DNA of 64,000 nucleotides from Nonomuraea harbinensis (GTDB lineage: Bacteria > Actinomycetota > Actinomycetes > Streptosporangiales > Streptosporangiaceae), in assembly GCF_019396385.1 (NCBI RefSeq), contig NZ_JAHKRN010000050.1, positions 1 through 64,000 on the forward strand, written 5' to 3'. Both the position numbers and the translations under genes were made by a program. This document shows, in pieces, positions 61,686-64,000 of this stretch (position 1 is the first letter of the stretch; the number at the start of each line of letters is the position of its first letter). The notes below the pieces were generated by a model. That model saw only the letters and a program-made list of their open reading frames with translations. It searched no databases and was not told the DNA's origin.

Positions 61686-63527
61686 GTGGCTGGCCGGATC
61701 CGTGACGTCGACATCGCGCTCGTACGCGAGCGTTCCCCCATCGCCGACGTGATCGGCGAGCACATCCAGTTGCGCAACGCCGGAGGCGGCAACCTCAAGG
61801 GGTTGTGCCCGTTCCACGATGAGAAGTCGCCTTCCTTCAACGTCACCCCCGAGCGGGGGATGTACTACTGTTTCGGCTGCTCCGAAGGCGGTGATGTGAT
61901 CACCTTCGTGGAGAAGGTCGAGCATCTGACCTTCGGCGAGGCGGTCGAGCGGCTGGCGCAGCGGGCCGGCATCCAGTTGCAGTACGAACAGGGCGGCTAC
62001 GTGCCGCGGCGCGACCACGGCGAGCGGGCGCGGCTGATCGAGGCGCACCGGCTGGCCGCGGAGTTCTACGCCGCCAAGCTGTTCGCGCCCGACGCCGGCG
62101 CCGGGCGGCGGTTCCTGTCGGAGCGGGGGTTCGAGCGGGCCGACGCCGAGCTGTTCCAGGTCGGTTACGCCCCGGCCGAGTGGGAGGCGCTGACCCGCCA
62201 CCTGCTGGCGCGCGGGTTCAGCGCCGAGGAGCTGGTCAAGGGCGGGCTGGCCAAGCAGGGGCGGCGCGGGCCGATCGACCGGTTCCGCGGGCGGCTGGTC
62301 TGGCCGATCAAGGACTCGACCGGCGACGTGATCGGGTTCGGCGCCCGCAAGCTGCTCGACTCCGACGACGGCCCCAAATACCTCAACACCCCCGACTCCC
62401 CGCTCTACAAGAAGAGCCAGGTGCTCTACGGCATCGACCTGGCCAAGCGCGAGATCTCCAAGCGGGCCCAGGCGGTGATCGTCGAGGGCTACACCGACGT
62501 GATGGCCTGCCACCTGGCGGGCGTGCCGACGGCGGTGGCGACCTGCGGCACCTCGTTCGGCGAGGAGCACATCAAGATCCTGCGCCGGTTCCTGCTCGAC
62601 CAGGCCGAGTTCCGGGGCGAGGTGATCTTCACCTTCGACGGCGACGCGGCCGGCCAGAAGGCGGCGCTGCGGGCCTTCGCCGACGAGCAGAAGTTCGTCA
62701 CGCAGACCTACGTCGCGATCCAGGCCGACGGGCTCGACCCGTGCGACCTGCGGGTCAAGCAGGGCGACGCGGCGGTGCGCGACCTGGTCGCGAGCCGCGA
62801 GCCGCTGTTCCAGTTCGCCATCCGCAGCACCATCGACCGCTACGACCTGCGCAGCAACGAAGGCAAGATCGCGGCGCTCGACGCGGCGGCGCCGATCGTG
62901 GCCGGCATCAAGGACGCGGGGCTGCGCAAGCGCTACGCCATCGACCTCGACCGGTGGCTCGGGTTCATGGACGAGCGGTTCGTCATGCAGCGCATCGGCG
63001 AGGTGGGGCGGGCGCAGGCGGGCCGCCCGCAGCAGGCTCCCCGGCCCGCTCCGGTCGATCCGCACGTACGGGTGGAGGCCGAGCTGCTCAAGCTGGCCGT
63101 GCAGCGGCCGGCGCTGCTCGGGCCGCGCTTCGACGCGCTCGACCCGCAGGCGTTCACCGCGCCCGACCACGTGACGCTGCAGCGGCTGATAGCGGCGGCG
63201 GGCGGGCTGGCGGCGGCGGGCCACGGCGGCCGCCCGTGGGTCGACCGGCTGCTCGAACACGCCCACGAGGAGGGCGCGGCGGCGCTGGTGACCCGGTTCG
63301 CGGTAGAGACCATCCAGGCCGACTCCCACGCCGAGGAGCGCTACGCGGGCGCGATGCTCGCGGCCATCGAGGCCATCGCCGTCGACCGGGCCATCGCCCA
63401 GGTGAAGTCCCGCATCCAGCGGCTCAACCCGGTCGACGAGCAGCAGGAATACAACAAGCTCTTCGGCGAGCTGGTGGCCCTGGAGCAGCAGCGCCGGGTC
63501 CTCCGCGACCGGGCGGCCGGAAGCTAG
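61686..63527 (+). CDS. dnaG: DNA primase
   Basis: A 613-aa DnaG making replication primers. The zinc-binding domain (residues about 38-65) shows LCPFHDEKSPSF and YYCFGCSEGGD. The RNA polymerase domain contains GFGARKLLDSDDGPKYLNTP, and the TOPRIM acidic motifs are in VIVEGYTDVMACHLAG and FTFDGDAAGQKAALR. A helicase-interacting C-terminal domain follows. GTG 61686 matches the family start (AGRIRDVDIALVRERSPIAD). Confidence 0.96.
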   Translation: MAGRIRDVDIALVRERSPIADVIGEHIQLRNAGGGNLKGLCPFHDEKSPSFNVTPERGMYYCFGCSEGGDVITFVEKVEHLTFGEAVERLAQRAGIQLQYEQGGYVPRRDHGERARLIEAHRLAAEFYAAKLFAPDAGAGRRFLSERGFERADAELFQVGYAPAEWEALTRHLLARGFSAEELVKGGLAKQGRRGPIDRFRGRLVWPIKDSTGDVIGFGARKLLDSDDGPKYLNTPDSPLYKKSQVLYGIDLAKREISKRAQAVIVEGYTDVMACHLAGVPTAVATCGTSFGEEHIKILRRFLLDQAEFRGEVIFTFDGDAAGQKAALRAFADEQKFVTQTYVAIQADGLDPCDLRVKQGDAAVRDLVASREPLFQFAIRSTIDRYDLRSNEGKIAALDAAAPIVAGIKDAGLRKRYAIDLDRWLGFMDERFVMQRIGEVGRAQAGRPQQAPRPAPVDPHVRVEAELLKLAVQRPALLGPRFDALDPQAFTAPDHVTLQRLIAAAGGLAAAGHGGRPWVDRLLEHAHEEGAAALVTRFAVETIQADSHAEERYAGAMLAAIEAIAVDRAIAQVKSRIQRLNPVDEQQEYNKLFGELVALEQQRRVLRDRAAGS

Positions 63528-63591
63528 CGTCCTTGGCGACCTTTCCCCGGCCGCCGACGGATGGCGGCCGGCTGTGTACGTGCCCGGGGGA

Positions 63592-63705
63592 ATGAGCCGG
63601 CGGGTGCGCGTGGATCTCGATGAGAAGCGGGCCGAGATCGTCGAAACGTACGACAGGCCCGCCGGCGGGGACCGTCTGCCACGCGGGCGGCTGATCGGCG
63701 CATAG
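63592..63705 (+). CDS. Possible 37-aa ORF downstream of dnaG
   Basis: MSRRVRVDLDEKRAEIVETY then DRPAGGDRLPRGRLIGA is open from ATG 63592, with CGGGGGA immediately upstream. Its third positions are G/C-rich as in real genes. The start resembles the first helix of small helix-turn-helix proteins, so it may be the remnant of a longer gene, but no HTH core remains. Confidence 0.35.
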   Translation: MSRRVRVDLDEKRAEIVETYDRPAGGDRLPRGRLIGA

Positions 63706-63717
63706 CCGAGTGGTAGA

Positions 63718-63748
63718 CCCGGTAATGCCGCACAAAGCGGCATCCGGG
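63718..63748. terminator. Hairpin 1 downstream of dnaG
   Basis: ATGCCGC-ACAAA-GCGGCAT is a perfect 7-bp stem, extended by CCCGG and CCGGG across a 2-nt bulge. It lies 13 bp after the small ORF stop and, with the next hairpin, could form a double terminator. Confidence 0.65.
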
Positions 63749-63760
63749 CAGCAAGACCCA

Positions 63761-63790
63761 TGTGTCCGGCGCTTCACCGAGCCGGACACA
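63761..63790. terminator. Hairpin 2 downstream of dnaG
   Basis: A perfect 10-bp inverted repeat, TGTGTCCGGC and GCCGGACACA, flanks a 10-nt loop (63771-63780). It is strongly structured without a U tract, 12 bp after hairpin 1. Confidence 0.7.
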
Positions 63791-63862
63791 CCAATCCAGA
63801 CCGCGTAATTGACTTTACTTTCCTGATCAAACTCCGGCTAAACCTTAAAGGGATCTCAATTC

Positions 63863-63883
63863 GGTAAGGGTGATGGCCTTACC
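63863..63883. promoter_or_regulatory. Inverted repeat GGTAAGG-N7-CCTTACC in an AT-rich promoter-like stretch
   Basis: Perfect 7-bp arms lie in the only markedly AT-rich part of the window (63790-63940). A TTGACT upstream in the same stretch could be a -35 box. The repeat may be an operator for a gene that starts near the window end. Confidence 0.45.
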
Positions 63884-63940
63884 TTCGGTGACAAAAATGG
63901 GTCTGCCATTTTATGGAACCAATACTGCAGACTGTCTCCC

Positions 63941-64000
63941 GTGGGTGCATCGGTGCTGCCAAGTGGACCGCCATCCGTAGATCAGGTGGCGGACCTCGTC
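63941..64000 (+). CDS. Possible start of a gene running off the window
   Basis: A frame beginning GTG 63941 (VGASVLPSGPPSVDQVADLV) is open to the end. The sequence resembles the start of sigma-factor-like or regulatory proteins only vaguely, and no ribosome-binding site is visible. The call rests on reading frame and return of normal GC content. Confidence 0.2.
   Translation, partial: MGASVLPSGPPSVDQVADLV

Noticed and set aside
63692..63770. tRNA-like stretch (TAGCCGAGTGGTAGA resembles a D-arm, followed by a hairpin)
   Set aside because: There is no T-arm GGTTCGAATCC-type motif, no acceptor pairing and no sensible anticodon loop; the hairpins explain the structure better.

Overview
The window is a very GC-rich chromosomal segment. 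Codon third positions are almost all G or C, GTG and TTG starts are common, and genes often overlap by 4 nt (ATGA/GTGA). The gene families (RecO, Z-type UppS, a CDP-alcohol phosphotransferase next to a DUF5941-like protein, single-chain GlyRS, MoxR/DUF58/VWA, dgt-dnaG) point to an actinomycete. My guess is a Streptosporangiaceae-type organism such as Nonomuraea; that is inference from style, not a search.

Layout. 1-2630: arginine/ornithine catabolism (rocD, DDAH-like) with an Lrp regulator. 2727-7904: carbohydrate genes, including an in-frame GH1 beta-glucosidase/LacI fusion, a membrane protein and a secreted GH16-CBM6 glucanase with two identical 12-bp operators upstream. 7905-13222: a lipoprotein, a low-complexity protein that appears frameshifted, and a phospholipid-synthesis pair. 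13370-16902: recO, uppS, a K+ channel, a CGNR regulator and an EamA transporter. 16842-19811: znuACB-zur with a Zur box.

19912-45906 is the centrepiece, a C1/C2-acid metabolism island. It holds an NAD-linked formate dehydrogenase with a split alpha subunit, fdhD, a PanE-like reductase, moeA, oxc-frc (oxalate via oxalyl-CoA and formyl-CoA to formate), an ADP-forming acyl-CoA synthetase, an Nramp-like permease, a TerC protein, a GntR/FadR regulator, an OxlT-like MFS carrier, and a tightly overlapping operon sucC-sucD-hyi-glxR-gcl-aldehyde dehydrogenase. I read it as one oxalate programme. Oxalate is activated to oxalyl-CoA. Part is decarboxylated to formyl-CoA and formate and oxidised by Fdh for NADH. 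Part may be reduced to glyoxylate (by the PanE-like enzyme or the aldehyde dehydrogenase) and assimilated by Gcl and GlxR to glycerate. A palindromic motif close to CGGTATRCNGTATGG recurs at the fdh, panE/moeA, oxc, MFS/sucC and gntR promoters and is the probable GntR operator.

45903-57204: small genes, glyS, an envelope-stress-like cluster (46-aa exported peptide, MoxR, DUF58, VWA, HtrA-like protease, two-component pair) and ppdK. 57205-57813 has no credible gene; it is an array of CGTACG-centred palindromes between converging genes. 57814-63527: an M48 protease, dgt, a degenerate M23 lipoprotein and dnaG. The last 470 bp carries a small possible ORF, two strong hairpins and an unusually AT-rich stretch.
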